From contig CAXXEF010000001.1 in assembly GCA_963677825.2 (NCBI GenBank), positions 2,480,001 to 2,544,000 of the forward strand: DNA of 64,000 nt, in the 5' to 3' direction. This DNA is from Sporobacter sp963677825 (GTDB taxonomy: Bacteria > Bacillota > Clostridia > Oscillospirales > Oscillospiraceae). The notes under the pieces are model-generated. The model saw nothing but the letters and a program-made list of their open reading frames with translations. It did not search any database and had not been told where the DNA came from. Positions 1 to 8,177 of this stretch are shown one piece after another (position 1 is the first letter of the stretch; each line of letters opens with the position of its first letter). A program made the position numbers and the translations under genes.

Positions 1-1062
1 GTAAATACGCTCAACCTTATACTCGCTGATATAACCGTAACCGCCGTGAATCTGGACGGCCTTGGCGGCGATCTCGTTACAGATTTCCGTGGCGTAATAT
101 TTCGCCATCGATGCAGCCATGCCGGCCTCTTTGCTGCCGGTGTCCTTCAGCTGCGCGGCGCGGTAGACAAGCTCCTTGGCGGCCTGCAGCTTGGTGGCCA
201 TATCGGCCAGCATGAAGCTGATGGCCTGGAAGTTGGCGATCGGGCGGCCGAACTGTTTACGCTCTTTGGCGTACTTGACCGACTCGTCGAGCGCGCCCTG
301 CGCAACGCCGATGCTCATCGCCGCGACGCCGATGCGGCCAATGTCGAGCGTTTTCATGGCGTTGGTAAAACCTTTGCCTTCTTCACCGAGCATGTCGTCA
401 TTATGCACGCGGACGTCTTCCATGATAATGTCGGACGTCGGGCAGCCCTTGAGACCCATTTTGTGCTCGGGCTTGCCGCAGGAGACGCCGGGCAGCTTCA
501 TGTCCATAATGAACGCGGAAATACCCTTGGAGCCCTTTTGCGACGGATCGGTCTTGGCGTAGATAATTGACCAGTCGGCCACAGGCGCTGTGGTGATGAA
601 CGTTTTGCGGCCGTTGAGCACCCAGTAGTCGCCGTCACGAACGGCGGTCGTCGTCGTGCCGCCGGCGTCGGAGCCGGCGTTAGGCTCGGTCAGGCCGAAC
701 GCGAGGATCTTCTCACCCTTAGCGACGGGGGTGAGATACTTTTCGAGTTGCTCGGGTGTGCCGGCCAGCATCAGCGGGCCGCCGCCGAGCGAGTTGGGCG
801 CAGAGGCCCAGATCGTCGTGACGGCGCTCGCGCGGGCGAGCTCTTCCATCGTGATGACGTAGGACACGTAGTCCGAGCCTTGTCCGCCGTACTGGACGGG
901 CGTTTTAATGCCAAAGAATCCGGCCTTGGCCATTTTGTCGAGCAATTCCTGCGGATACTGGCCTGTCTCTTCGATCTCGTCGAGCAGATCCTTTGTCAGC
1001 TCTTTTTCGGCGAAGTCGCGCGCCAGCTTCCGGACAAGTTCATGCTTCTCAGAAAAAATCAT
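1..1062 (-). CDS. Acyl-CoA dehydrogenase, C-terminus cut by the window edge
   Basis: FAD-dependent acyl-CoA dehydrogenase, expected to oxidise an acyl-CoA to the trans-2-enoyl-CoA and pass electrons to an electron-transfer flavoprotein. The 354 visible codons begin MIFSEKHELVRKLARDFAEK and show the family's FGLTEPNAGSDA and QIHGGYGY blocks. Reading stops at SEYKVERIY, just before the segment that carries the catalytic Glu in short-chain members, so that residue lies outside the window and about 25 residues are missing. The start at 1062 has an AGGAGG site at ideal spacing. It is divergent from the LuxR-type gene at 1366. Chain-length specificity cannot be read from this. Confidence 0.93.
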   Translation of the reverse strand, partial: MIFSEKHELVRKLARDFAEKELTKDLLDEIEETGQYPQELLDKMAKAGFFGIKTPVQYGGQGSDYVSYVITMEELARASAVTTIWASAPNSLGGGPLMLAGTPEQLEKYLTPVAKGEKILAFGLTEPNAGSDAGGTTTTAVRDGDYWVLNGRKTFITTAPVADWSIIYAKTDPSQKGSKGISAFIMDMKLPGVSCGKPEHKMGLKGCPTSDIIMEDVRVHNDDMLGEEGKGFTNAMKTLDIGRIGVAAMSIGVAQGALDESVKYAKERKQFGRPIANFQAISFMLADMATKLQAAKELVYRAAQLKDTGSKEAGMAASMAKYYATEICNEIAAKAVQIHGGYGYISEYKVERIY

Positions 1063-1365
1063 GATTTTCCTCCTGTGTTCTTCTGTATCATTTTTTGATC
1101 CGAATCAGTCGTATTTCACGTATAAATCCGAATAAATCAACAAATGTATGCGATGTCTATCGGCAAAATGCCATATCTATTATAAATGTTCTCTAAAAAA
1201 AATCTACTATTTTGTATTCCACTATTTCTTGAATAACGGCTTGTCATATGCTAAATTAGATGAACGGAGATACATAATTATAGGTATACTTGATGAGAAC
1301 ATATGATGTAGGGGCTACCCAAATGCCCTGAAACGATAGTTCCTGTTCCAAGAAAGGATGAGACA
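1063..1365. other. Divergent intergenic region, acyl-CoA dehydrogenase / LuxR regulator
   Basis: A 303-bp AT-rich spacer between divergent genes. On the minus strand a TATAAT-like box (plus-strand 1179-1184) lies about 115 bp upstream of the dehydrogenase start, with no good -35. On the plus strand there is a better promoter at 1229-1257 for the regulator. No RNA gene or reading frame with a convincing SD is visible. Confidence 0.5.
1229..1257 (+). promoter_or_regulatory. Predicted sigma-A promoter for the LuxR-type gene
   Basis: TTGAAT, a 17-bp spacer and TAAATT with an extended -10 TG (TGC before the hexamer). It would give a leader of about 100 nt before the ATG at 1366. Confidence 0.5.
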
Positions 1366-2142
1366 ATGAGTTCCACGCTGTTTGATTATGAATGGCAGTT
1401 TCTTCTGCAAATGGTTTCGCGCATCAACTACTGTGAGACATACACGGAAACGTGTGATACGATCCTGCAGCAGATGCGCACGCTGATCCCGTATCACACG
1501 GGTATCGTTTTTCAGGCCAATCGGGAAAACGGCCGCGTCCTGCTTGATCATCCGATCTCAACCGAACCGGTTGATGATGCGTCCGATCATGCTTTTTTTA
1601 CCGAGGGCAATTATCCGCACTGGGACGAGTTCATCATGGCGCCATACAGCATCGTGTTCCGTCAGTCGGACATTATCACGCCGGCCAAGATGGAGAAAAC
1701 GCGTGTTTACAGAGAAATCTGGGAGAAGCGGGACATCTACTGGGGACTGTTTATCTCGCTGGTGTATAAAGATTGTCCGCTGGCTGTTGCCGGTTTGATG
1801 CGCAGCAAGGATGAGGAAGACTTCTCCGCGCGCGACATATACATTATGAATACCCTCAAGGATCCGCTGGAGCGTAAGTTCTACAGCCTGCTTGAAGGGC
1901 GGCTGCGCCGCAGCGGCGGTAAGTCCCGCCCGGAGCGGATCGCCAAGACGGCGGCGCGCTTCGGCCTGACCAAACGCGAGACCGAGATCGTCGCGCTGGT
2001 ATGCAGCGGCAAGAGCAGCGAGGAGATGTGCCAGCAGCTGTATATCACACACGCCACGCTCTCAAAGCATTTGTCGAACATATACGCTAAAACGAAGGTG
2101 CGTAACAGAACGCAGCTTTTCGGACTGTTCAACGATCTGTAA
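1366..2142 (+). CDS. LuxR-type transcriptional regulator
   Basis: A 258-residue DNA-binding regulator. Residues about 190-255 form a LuxR-type helix-turn-helix: the FGLTKRETEIVALVCSGKSS segment followed by MCQQLYITHATLSKHLSNIY. The first 170 residues resemble a sensory domain (possibly GAF-like), but I cannot assign a ligand. There is no phosphoacceptor receiver domain. The start has an AAAGGA site about 9 nt upstream (AAAGGATGAGACAATG). Its position divergent from the acyl-CoA dehydrogenase suggests it controls that gene, which is inference. Function class is secure; target is not. Confidence 0.85.
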   Translation: MSSTLFDYEWQFLLQMVSRINYCETYTETCDTILQQMRTLIPYHTGIVFQANRENGRVLLDHPISTEPVDDASDHAFFTEGNYPHWDEFIMAPYSIVFRQSDIITPAKMEKTRVYREIWEKRDIYWGLFISLVYKDCPLAVAGLMRSKDEEDFSARDIYIMNTLKDPLERKFYSLLEGRLRRSGGKSRPERIAKTAARFGLTKRETEIVALVCSGKSSEEMCQQLYITHATLSKHLSNIYAKTKVRNRTQLFGLFNDL

Positions 2143-2307
2143 ATCCCCGGCATGCCTCAGAAAAAACACATGTTATTATTTTAATTGTCAGTGATACATT
2201 TGGCAATGAAAATAAGTGGATAATTTAACGATCTTTTTTGACTTTCGTTTGTTTTTCGTGAAAAAGCAGGGAAAGCGGACGTGAAAAAAGGGTGAAATTA
2301 TATAATT

Positions 2308-2337
2308 TTGCAAAATACCAAAAAATTTTAATAGAAT
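2308..2337 (+). promoter_or_regulatory. Candidate promoter for the FNT transporter
   Basis: TTGCAA, 18 bp, TAGAAT. The match is moderate. It lies about 140 bp upstream of the start codon and so places the 2394-2445 stem-loop in the 5' untranslated leader. Confidence 0.4.
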
Positions 2338-2393
2338 TTCCGGAGACGGCGCGTTACGATTAGCTGACTGAAGAGGTGAGTTATTCACGAAAA

Positions 2394-2445
2394 GAAGACG
2401 AAGCGAAACGTCGGGCTAATAAGTCCGGCTATTCTGATCGTCTTC
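2394..2445 (+). promoter_or_regulatory. Structured leader: nested stem-loop before the FNT gene
   Basis: The outer stem GAAGACGA (2394-2401) pairs perfectly with TCGTCTTC (2438-2445). The inner stem GTCGGGCT (2410-2417) pairs with AGTCCGGC (2422-2429), using two G-U pairs, around an AATA loop. No T-tract follows, so it is not a terminator. Role unknown. Confidence 0.45.
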
Positions 2446-2476
2446 ACGTGCAGATTAGGGTATTAGGAGGAAAATT

Positions 2477-3313
2477 ATGAATTCACCAAAAGAAATCGCA
2501 CAAAACTACATATCAATCGGTGCGGGTAAAACAAAGATCTCTATCCCAAAGATGGTCGTGCTGGGCATTCTGGCCGGCATCTTCATCGCGCTGGCCGGCG
2601 TAGCGTACACGGTCGCGTCCTCGACGCTTGAGGGCTCGGTCGGTAAACTCATCGGCGCGAGCGTCTTCCCCGGCGGGCTGGCGATGGTGCTTCTGGCAGG
2701 CAGCGAGCTGTTTACCGGGAACACGATCATCGTTCTGCCTGTATGCTGCGGCCATGCTAAGGTCGGTGGTATGCTGAAGAATTGGCTGTTCGTGTATATC
2801 GGCAATTTCATCGGCAGCATTATCATCGCCGCGCTTGTCGTCGGCGCTGGTACGACCGGTCTGTTCGGCGGCGAAGTCGGCAAGGATATGATTAACATCG
2901 CCGTCGGTAAAGTATCGCTCGGATTTGACGTTGCGTTTATCCGCGGTATTCTTTGTAACTTCCTCGTTTGTATCGCCGTTTGGATGTCGTTTGCCGCCAA
3001 AGACGTTACCGGCAAGATCGTCGGCATCTTCTTCCCGATCATGTTCTTCGTACTTTGCGGCTTCGAGCATAGCGTTGCGAATATGTACTTCATCGCGACG
3101 GGCCTGTTCGCATCCGGCAATCAGGCGCTCGTCGATCTGGCTGCCAACGCCAACATCGGCATGCTGACCTGGGGCAACTTCTTCGTCAAGAACCTGCTGC
3201 CGGTCACGCTCGGCAATATCGTCGGCGGCTCGGTCATGGTCGGCCTGAGCTACTGGTATCTCTATATCGCCGGTGACAAGGAAACGAAAGAGAAACTCTC
3301 TGCGAAAAAATAA
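2477..3313 (+). CDS. Formate/nitrite transporter (FNT) family channel
   Basis: A 278-residue integral membrane protein with about six hydrophobic segments and the FNT signature around residues 64-80 (GGLAMVLLAGSELFTGNT). This family moves small monovalent anions such as formate, nitrite or hydrosulfide across the membrane as a pentamer. In a fermentative anaerobe formate is the likeliest substrate, but the sequence alone does not separate FocA, NirC and HSC types. The SD AGGAGG is well placed. The gene is monocistronic, with a structured leader and a strong terminator at 3334-3367. Confidence 0.93.
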   Translation: MNSPKEIAQNYISIGAGKTKISIPKMVVLGILAGIFIALAGVAYTVASSTLEGSVGKLIGASVFPGGLAMVLLAGSELFTGNTIIVLPVCCGHAKVGGMLKNWLFVYIGNFIGSIIIAALVVGAGTTGLFGGEVGKDMINIAVGKVSLGFDVAFIRGILCNFLVCIAVWMSFAAKDVTGKIVGIFFPIMFFVLCGFEHSVANMYFIATGLFASGNQALVDLAANANIGMLTWGNFFVKNLLPVTLGNIVGGSVMVGLSYWYLYIAGDKETKEKLSAKK

Positions 3314-3333
3314 GATGCTCTCTTTATAACATC

Positions 3334-3367
3334 AGCAGGGCCTCCCAACAGGAGGCCCTGCTTTTTT
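3334..3367 (+). terminator. Rho-independent terminator after the FNT gene
   Basis: A 12-bp perfect stem AGCAGGGCCTCC / GGAGGCCCTGCT with a 5-nt loop, followed by a T run. Confidence 0.93.
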
Positions 3368-3835
3368 AGATGATGTCCGCCGAAATGATCCATAATTAAC
3401 AGGGAATTAACCATAGAAAAACTTGTAAAATCGTGTCGGAAAATGCATCATTTTATTGACAAAAACAAACAATATATTGTATAATCAGCATTGATATCCA
3501 GTTATCGATACATTATATAGTAATATTACCTGTAAGACGCCAGAAAACACCGTCAAAACGTCGAAAAATAAAGTGTTTTTAGGTGTTGGGCACAATATAT
3601 GCTAATCGAAAAAGACTAATAAATTATAGGCATGGGCGGCCGGTTTTTAAGTATGCAGCCAAGGCCGGTACTGAATATCTTGTATTTACTGAATTATTAC
3701 GCAGCCTGCCGTAACGTAGAGGCGGGCAAAGCGGACGGAGCCGCCGATAATGGGCGGCACAATATATAGTAGCGGCGCTGATCCAAACAAACGCCGTGCC
3801 GACTGCGGCGACGCGCGGAGAGATGGTGAGCTAAT
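3368..3835 (+). other. Long untranslated leader of the pilus cluster
   Basis: A 468-bp gap with no credible gene. A strong promoter at 3456-3485 would give a leader of about 345 nt before the pilB TTG start. The distal half is GC-rich and can form stems, for example GCCGCC / GGGCGGC near 3740-3757. The 12-mer GGCACAATATAT occurs twice (3589-3600 and 3756-3767). I looked for a c-di-GMP aptamer core here and did not find one. Confidence 0.5.
3456..3485 (+). promoter_or_regulatory. Strong sigma-A promoter for pilB-pilT-pilC
   Basis: Consensus TTGACA (3456-3461), an 18-bp spacer and consensus TATAAT (3480-3485). The 17-mer spanning the -35 (3454-3470) is identical to the -35 region of the padR promoter at 48925-48941. 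Confidence 0.8.
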
Positions 3836-5539
3836 TTGAATCTGCCAAAACGTAAAATGCGAATTGGGGACATCCTCAAAGCACAGGGGATCGTTGACGA
3901 CAAACAGCTGGCAGCAGCAATGGCTATTCAGCATAAAACGAAACAGCGCCTGGGCGATATCCTGATCGAAACCGGCATTACGACGGAGCTGCAGATCATG
4001 AGCGCGCTGCATACACAGCTGGGCATTGAGATGATCGACCTGCGCGGCATTCGTATACCACCGGAGGTCATCGGGTTGGTGAGCGGCTCGATTCTCCGCA
4101 AACACAAAGTACTACCCGTCGGTTTTGACGAGGAAGACTCCAATACACTCCTGCTTGCGATGGCCGATCCGCTTGACATGAACGCACAAGACGACATCGC
4201 CATCATTACCAACCGCCGTATTGAGCCGCGCGTGGCAACCATCAGCGCCATCAACTCCGTGCTCGACCGCTATTTCGGCAATGAAGAGGTTATGTCGGCC
4301 GCCGAGCAGTATACGAAGGAGCGCGAACAGCAGCTGCAAATGCTCGAGGAAACGGCTGCGCAGCAGGACAATGAGCTCAACAGCGCGCCGATCGTCCAGC
4401 TCGTCAAGTCGATGATCGAGCAGGCCGTACGCCAGCGCGCGAGTGACATCCATATCGAGCCGCTCGAGAAGCAGGTGCGCGTGCGCTTCCGCATCGACGG
4501 TATATTAGCTGAAAAAATGATGTACGACGTGACGCTTTTGGCCGCAATCGTGACACGCATCAAGATACTGGCGCGCATGGACATTTCTGAAAAGAGAAAG
4601 CCGCAGGACGGACGGCTGACGCTCATCGTTGACCATTCAGAATATGACGTGCGCGTATCTGTGCTGCCAACAACATACGGCGAAAAGGTCGTTATGCGAC
4701 TGGCCTCGGCAACGAACCTCACACGCGCCAAATCCGAGTTGGGCTTGCGCGAGTGGGAACTTGAAAAATTCGATCACATTCTGGCTAACCCCAACGGCAT
4801 GATTCTCGTTACCGGTCCGACGGGCAGCGGTAAATCGACAACGCTGTACACGGCGCTTAGTGAATTGAATAAAGAAGACGTTAACATCGTAACCGTCGAA
4901 GACCCGGTCGAGGCAAATATCCCCGGGGTCAATCAGGTGCAGGTCAACGCGAAAGCGGAGATGACGTTCGCCAGCGCGTTGCGCTCCATTTTACGTCAGG
5001 ATCCCGACATCATCATGATCGGTGAGATTCGTGATATCGAAACGGCGTCGATTGCTGTTCAAGCGTCTATTACGGGGCATCTTGTCGTATCGACGCTGCA
5101 TACCAACAGCGCGGCCGCGACCATCACACGGCTGATCGACATGGGCTTGGAATCCTACCTGCTGGCCGACTCGCTCGTCGGCATCATCGCGCAGCGGCTC
5201 GTCCGCAGACTCTGTACAGCCTGCCGTCAGCAGCGGCCGGCAACCATCGAAGAAAAGCGCCTGCTCGGTGTCGACCCGAATGAGCAACTGCTGGTCTACA
5301 CGCCCGGCGCTTGCAGCCTGTGTTCCGATACAGGCTATTTCGGGCGTATCGGTGTCTATGAGATCATGGAGGTCACACCGCAGCTTAAACGCCTGATCGC
5401 GCTGAAGGAATCGACGGAGCGCATCCGTGAGCGTGCCGTACAAGACGGGACGCATACACTGCGTATGTCGGCAGCCAATTATGTACGCAACGGAATTACG
5501 TCCATATCGGAGATGATCAAGGTATCCTTTGATCAATAG
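3836..5539 (+). CDS. pilB: Type IV pilus extension ATPase PilB with c-di-GMP-binding MshEN domain
   Basis: A cytoplasmic hexameric ATPase that powers pilin polymerisation. The 567 residues hold an N-terminal MshEN domain, then the GspE-type ATPase: Walker A GPTGSGKSTT near 326, Walker B region IIMIGEIRD near 393, and a zinc-binding pair of CxxC motifs near 460 and 492. MshEN consists of two 24-residue motifs, RIGDILKAQG.. (9-32) and RLGDILIETG.. (38-61), separated by exactly five residues. This is the known c-di-GMP-binding arrangement. The start is TTG at 3836 behind a GGTGAG site. First gene of a pilB-pilT-pilC run with 27-nt and 26-nt gaps. Confidence 0.96.
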   Translation: MNLPKRKMRIGDILKAQGIVDDKQLAAAMAIQHKTKQRLGDILIETGITTELQIMSALHTQLGIEMIDLRGIRIPPEVIGLVSGSILRKHKVLPVGFDEEDSNTLLLAMADPLDMNAQDDIAIITNRRIEPRVATISAINSVLDRYFGNEEVMSAAEQYTKEREQQLQMLEETAAQQDNELNSAPIVQLVKSMIEQAVRQRASDIHIEPLEKQVRVRFRIDGILAEKMMYDVTLLAAIVTRIKILARMDISEKRKPQDGRLTLIVDHSEYDVRVSVLPTTYGEKVVMRLASATNLTRAKSELGLREWELEKFDHILANPNGMILVTGPTGSGKSTTLYTALSELNKEDVNIVTVEDPVEANIPGVNQVQVNAKAEMTFASALRSILRQDPDIIMIGEIRDIETASIAVQASITGHLVVSTLHTNSAAATITRLIDMGLESYLLADSLVGIIAQRLVRRLCTACRQQRPATIEEKRLLGVDPNEQLLVYTPGACSLCSDTGYFGRIGVYEIMEVTPQLKRLIALKESTERIRERAVQDGTHTLRMSAANYVRNGITSISEMIKVSFDQ

Positions 5540-5566
5540 CCGCCGGACAACAGGAGGGAAGCGCCT

Positions 5567-6622
5567 ATGATCGTACTCGACGAACTGCTGCGGCGCGCAG
5601 TCGAGCAATCAGCCTCGGACATCCACATAACAGTCGGTGCACCGCCAACCTTACGGATCGACGGCGCACTTGTTCCAGCCGACGGCGACGCGCTGTCCCC
5701 GTCTGACACGCAGGCGATCGCCTATTCGGTGATGAACGATAAAGACAAAGAGCAGCTTGAAAAGCTCGGAGAAGTCGACATGGCGTACTCCGTACCGAAC
5801 CTCGGGCGGTTTAGGGTCAACATCTTTAAGCAGCGTGGCAGTATAGCTGTCGCGCTGCGTGTTCTGAATTTCGAGATACCAGACCCGGAAGCGCTGGGGA
5901 TTCCGACGAGCGTCGTCGATACAATCAAGCGTCAGCGCGGTCTGGTGCTGGTTACCGGCCCGACAGGCAGCGGCAAGTCTACGACACTCGCTTCGCTTAT
6001 AAACGTGCTCAACAGGGACTACCCGTATCACATCATTACACTTGAGGATCCGATCGAATATCTGCACCGGCACAACCAGTCGGTTGTCAACCAGCGCGAG
6101 ATCGGCAACGATACCGGCGGTTATGCCGCCGGACTGCGCGCGGCACTGCGCGAGGATCCGGATGTGATCCTCGTCGGCGAGATGCGCGACCTGGAGACGA
6201 TCTCTATCGCCGTCACAGCTGCCGAGACAGGGCATCTTGTTTTCTCAACACTGCACACGATCGGCGCCGCCGCAACAATCGACCGCATCATCGATGTGTT
6301 TCCGCCGCATCAACAGCAGCAGATCCGAACGCAGCTGGCGGAGGTGCTCGTGAGCGTTGTGTCGCAGCAGCTGATCGCCAAAAAATCCGGCAAAGGTCGG
6401 TGCGCGGCGATCGAGGTCATGCATATCAATCCGGCCATCCGCAATCTGATCCGCGAATCAAAAACATTCCAGATCCCGTCCGTCATGCAGACAAACCGCA
6501 AAACCGGCATGATCACGATGGATGATGCGATCTGTGAACTGAATGCCAGGGGCGTGATATCTGGCGATGAGGCCGAGCGCTACGCGCAGGATGTTGTCTA
6601 TGTTAAGAAGCGCTTGGTTTAA
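5567..6622 (+). CDS. pilT: Type IV pilus retraction ATPase PilT
   Basis: A 351-residue hexameric ATPase that depolymerises the pilus and drives twitching. Visible marks are Walker A GPTGSGKSTT (near 130), the Asp/His boxes GEMRD and HLVFSTLHT, and the PilT-specific C-terminal AIRNLIRE helix needed for retraction. It lacks the N-terminal MshEN domain and zinc motif of PilB. It starts 27 nt after pilB with a GGAGG site. Its presence argues that the pili are retractable. Confidence 0.96.
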   Translation: MIVLDELLRRAVEQSASDIHITVGAPPTLRIDGALVPADGDALSPSDTQAIAYSVMNDKDKEQLEKLGEVDMAYSVPNLGRFRVNIFKQRGSIAVALRVLNFEIPDPEALGIPTSVVDTIKRQRGLVLVTGPTGSGKSTTLASLINVLNRDYPYHIITLEDPIEYLHRHNQSVVNQREIGNDTGGYAAGLRAALREDPDVILVGEMRDLETISIAVTAAETGHLVFSTLHTIGAAATIDRIIDVFPPHQQQQIRTQLAEVLVSVVSQQLIAKKSGKGRCAAIEVMHINPAIRNLIRESKTFQIPSVMQTNRKTGMITMDDAICELNARGVISGDEAERYAQDVVYVKKRLV

Positions 6623-6648
6623 CAGCGTGCACCCGGGAGGTGACAGCG

Positions 6649-7863
6649 ATGCCGTCATATAGCTACACAGCCATCGATAGCGCCGGCAAAGACCGGAAAG
6701 GCTCCATCGACGCTGAGACAAAAGAACAAGCCCGTGAGCTGCTCAAGGCCAAAGAGCTTTTTATTTTGTCGATTGGCGAGCAGAACCTGATGACACGAGA
6801 TATCAACGTCAGTTTCGGCGGTAAGCCGAAGGCGCGTGATATGAGCATTTTCTGCCGCCAGTTCGTCAGTATCGTCGGCGCCGGCGTCACGGTCATTGAC
6901 GCGTTGGAGATGCTTTCCGAGCAAACGGAAAACAAACTGCTCAAACGCGCTATTGCAGAGGCAAAGGTCGCCGTCGAAAAGGGTGAATCACTGGCTGAAG
7001 CGATGGGCCGCAACAGAAAAGTGTTTACCGAAATGTTCATCACGATGATCGAAGCGGGCGAGGCGTCCGGCAGTCTTGAAACATCATTCATGCGCATGGC
7101 CGTCCAGTTTGAAAAGGAAGCGCGGATTAAGGCGCTTGTCCGCAAGGCGTCGATTTATCCGTCGGTTGTGGCGTTCGTGGCCGTTGTCGTTGTCATCGCA
7201 ATGCTCACTTTCGTCGTACCGACATTCCAGGAGATGTTTGACGATCTCGGTACGCAGTTGCCGGCTATTACACTGTTTGTCATCGCGCTCAGCGATTTTA
7301 TGCAGCACTTCTGGTATCTTGTAGTCGGCGGCATTGTGCTGCTGGTGATAAGTTTGCGCTATTTCAGCGGTACATACGCCGGCAAACGGACGTTCGGCAA
7401 GCTCGCGATGCGCCTGCCGCTCCTTGGCAAGCTGACCGTAAAAACAGCGTGCTCTCGATTCGCGCGCACGCTCTCGACGCTCATGGCGGCCGGTCTGCCA
7501 CTGATGGATGCGCTGGAAATTACGGCCAATACGATGACAAATATATACTTCAAGGAGGCGCTGCTCGACGCGCAGGAAAGCGTATCCATGGGCACATCAC
7601 TGTCTGAGCCGCTGCAGCGCAGCCGAATATTCCCGTCGCTTGTCTGGCACATGGTGAAAATCGGTGAGGAAGCAGGCAGCATGGAAACAATGCTCGACAA
7701 GCTGGCTGATTATTACGACGAAGAGGTCGAGATCGCCACCCAATCGCTGATGGCGGCGCTTGAGCCGGCCATTATCGTATTCCTGGCCGTCGTCATTGGC
7801 ACAATTATCATTTCGATTATTTCACCGATGGCGCAGATGTACAGCGGTTTGCAGAACATTTAG
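6649..7863 (+). CDS. pilC: Type IV pilus inner-membrane platform protein PilC
   Basis: Polytopic platform protein (GspF family) that couples PilB and PilT to the pilus base. About 404 residues with two repeated T2SSF domains. Each begins with a FCRQF or FARTL helix and a G(A/L)xxxDAL motif (GAGVTVIDALEML near 80; AAGLPLMDALEI near 280) and ends in membrane helices. I prefer ATG at 6649 over GTG at 6640, because the GGGAGG SD sits on the GTG itself and is correctly spaced for the ATG. Last gene before the riboswitch. Confidence 0.95.
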   Translation: MPSYSYTAIDSAGKDRKGSIDAETKEQARELLKAKELFILSIGEQNLMTRDINVSFGGKPKARDMSIFCRQFVSIVGAGVTVIDALEMLSEQTENKLLKRAIAEAKVAVEKGESLAEAMGRNRKVFTEMFITMIEAGEASGSLETSFMRMAVQFEKEARIKALVRKASIYPSVVAFVAVVVVIAMLTFVVPTFQEMFDDLGTQLPAITLFVIALSDFMQHFWYLVVGGIVLLVISLRYFSGTYAGKRTFGKLAMRLPLLGKLTVKTACSRFARTLSTLMAAGLPLMDALEITANTMTNIYFKEALLDAQESVSMGTSLSEPLQRSRIFPSLVWHMVKIGEEAGSMETMLDKLADYYDEEVEIATQSLMAALEPAIIVFLAVVIGTIIISIISPMAQMYSGLQNI

Positions 7864-7980
7864 TCGGCTTATCCATCCGGCGGCGCGCTCAAATAACCGC
7901 CTGATATCGTTAAAAATAAGCTTATTTTCAACAAAAAACGAAAAAATCAGACGAAATATGAGAAAAAGTGAGAGAAACGC

Positions 7981-8009
7981 TTGACACATCTCATTCGATG
8001 TGGTACTTT
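7981..8009 (+). promoter_or_regulatory. Promoter of the riboswitch-pilin transcript
   Basis: TTGACA, a 17-bp spacer and TACTTT with an extended -10 (TGG before the hexamer). It sits about 20 bp upstream of the aptamer P1 stem, so transcription would start just before the riboswitch. Confidence 0.7.
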
Positions 8010-8030
8010 ATGGTCGAAAACTATCGATCA

Positions 8031-8128
8031 CTTCAATCGAAAAAGGCAAACCTGCTGAAAAGCAGGGACGCAAAACCAAGGGTCTACAGCCTGAGAAGGC
8101 CAAGACAGCCGGTTACCGAAATTGGAAG
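8031..8128 (+). ncRNA. Cyclic di-GMP-I (GEMM) riboswitch aptamer
   Basis: Contains the GEMM-I core in order: GGCAAACC, a CTGC/GCAG stem with a GNRA-like loop (TGAAAA), GGGACGCAAA, a second stem with receptor region, and the terminal GGTTACCGAA. The outer P1 stem can form between CTTCAAT (8031-8037) and ATTGGAAG (8121-8128). Class I aptamers bind c-di-GMP at nanomolar or lower concentration. A terminator follows 13 nt later, so it very likely controls transcription of the pilin operon. The intergenic region otherwise (7864-7980) is AT-rich without a gene. Confidence 0.93.
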
Positions 8129-8141
8129 GTACACAACGTTT

Positions 8142-8177
8142 ACCTCCTTTCCGAATTTCGGGTGGGAGGTTTTTTTG
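8142..8177 (+). terminator. Riboswitch-controlled intrinsic terminator
   Basis: Stem ACCTCC (8142-8147) / GGAGGT with an inner CCGA/TCGG stem, followed by seven T residues. GGAAGGTA at the 3' side of P1 can partly pair with the TACC...TTCC terminator arm, giving a plausible antiterminator. This would predict termination when ligand stabilises P1, but the direction of the switch is not proven by sequence. Confidence 0.85.

Larger units (their letters stand above)
2143..2476. other. Intergenic leader region upstream of the FNT transporter
   Basis: A 334-bp AT-rich stretch with no plausible gene. It holds a candidate promoter (2308-2337), a two-tier stem-loop (2394-2445) and an SD (AGGAGG) for the gene at 2477. 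I do not match it to a riboswitch class I know. Confidence 0.5.

Noticed and set aside
3541..3835. A second c-di-GMP riboswitch before pilB
   Set aside because: TTGGGCAC recalls part of class II, but neither the class I core (GCAAACC, GGGACGCAAA) nor the remaining class II elements are present.
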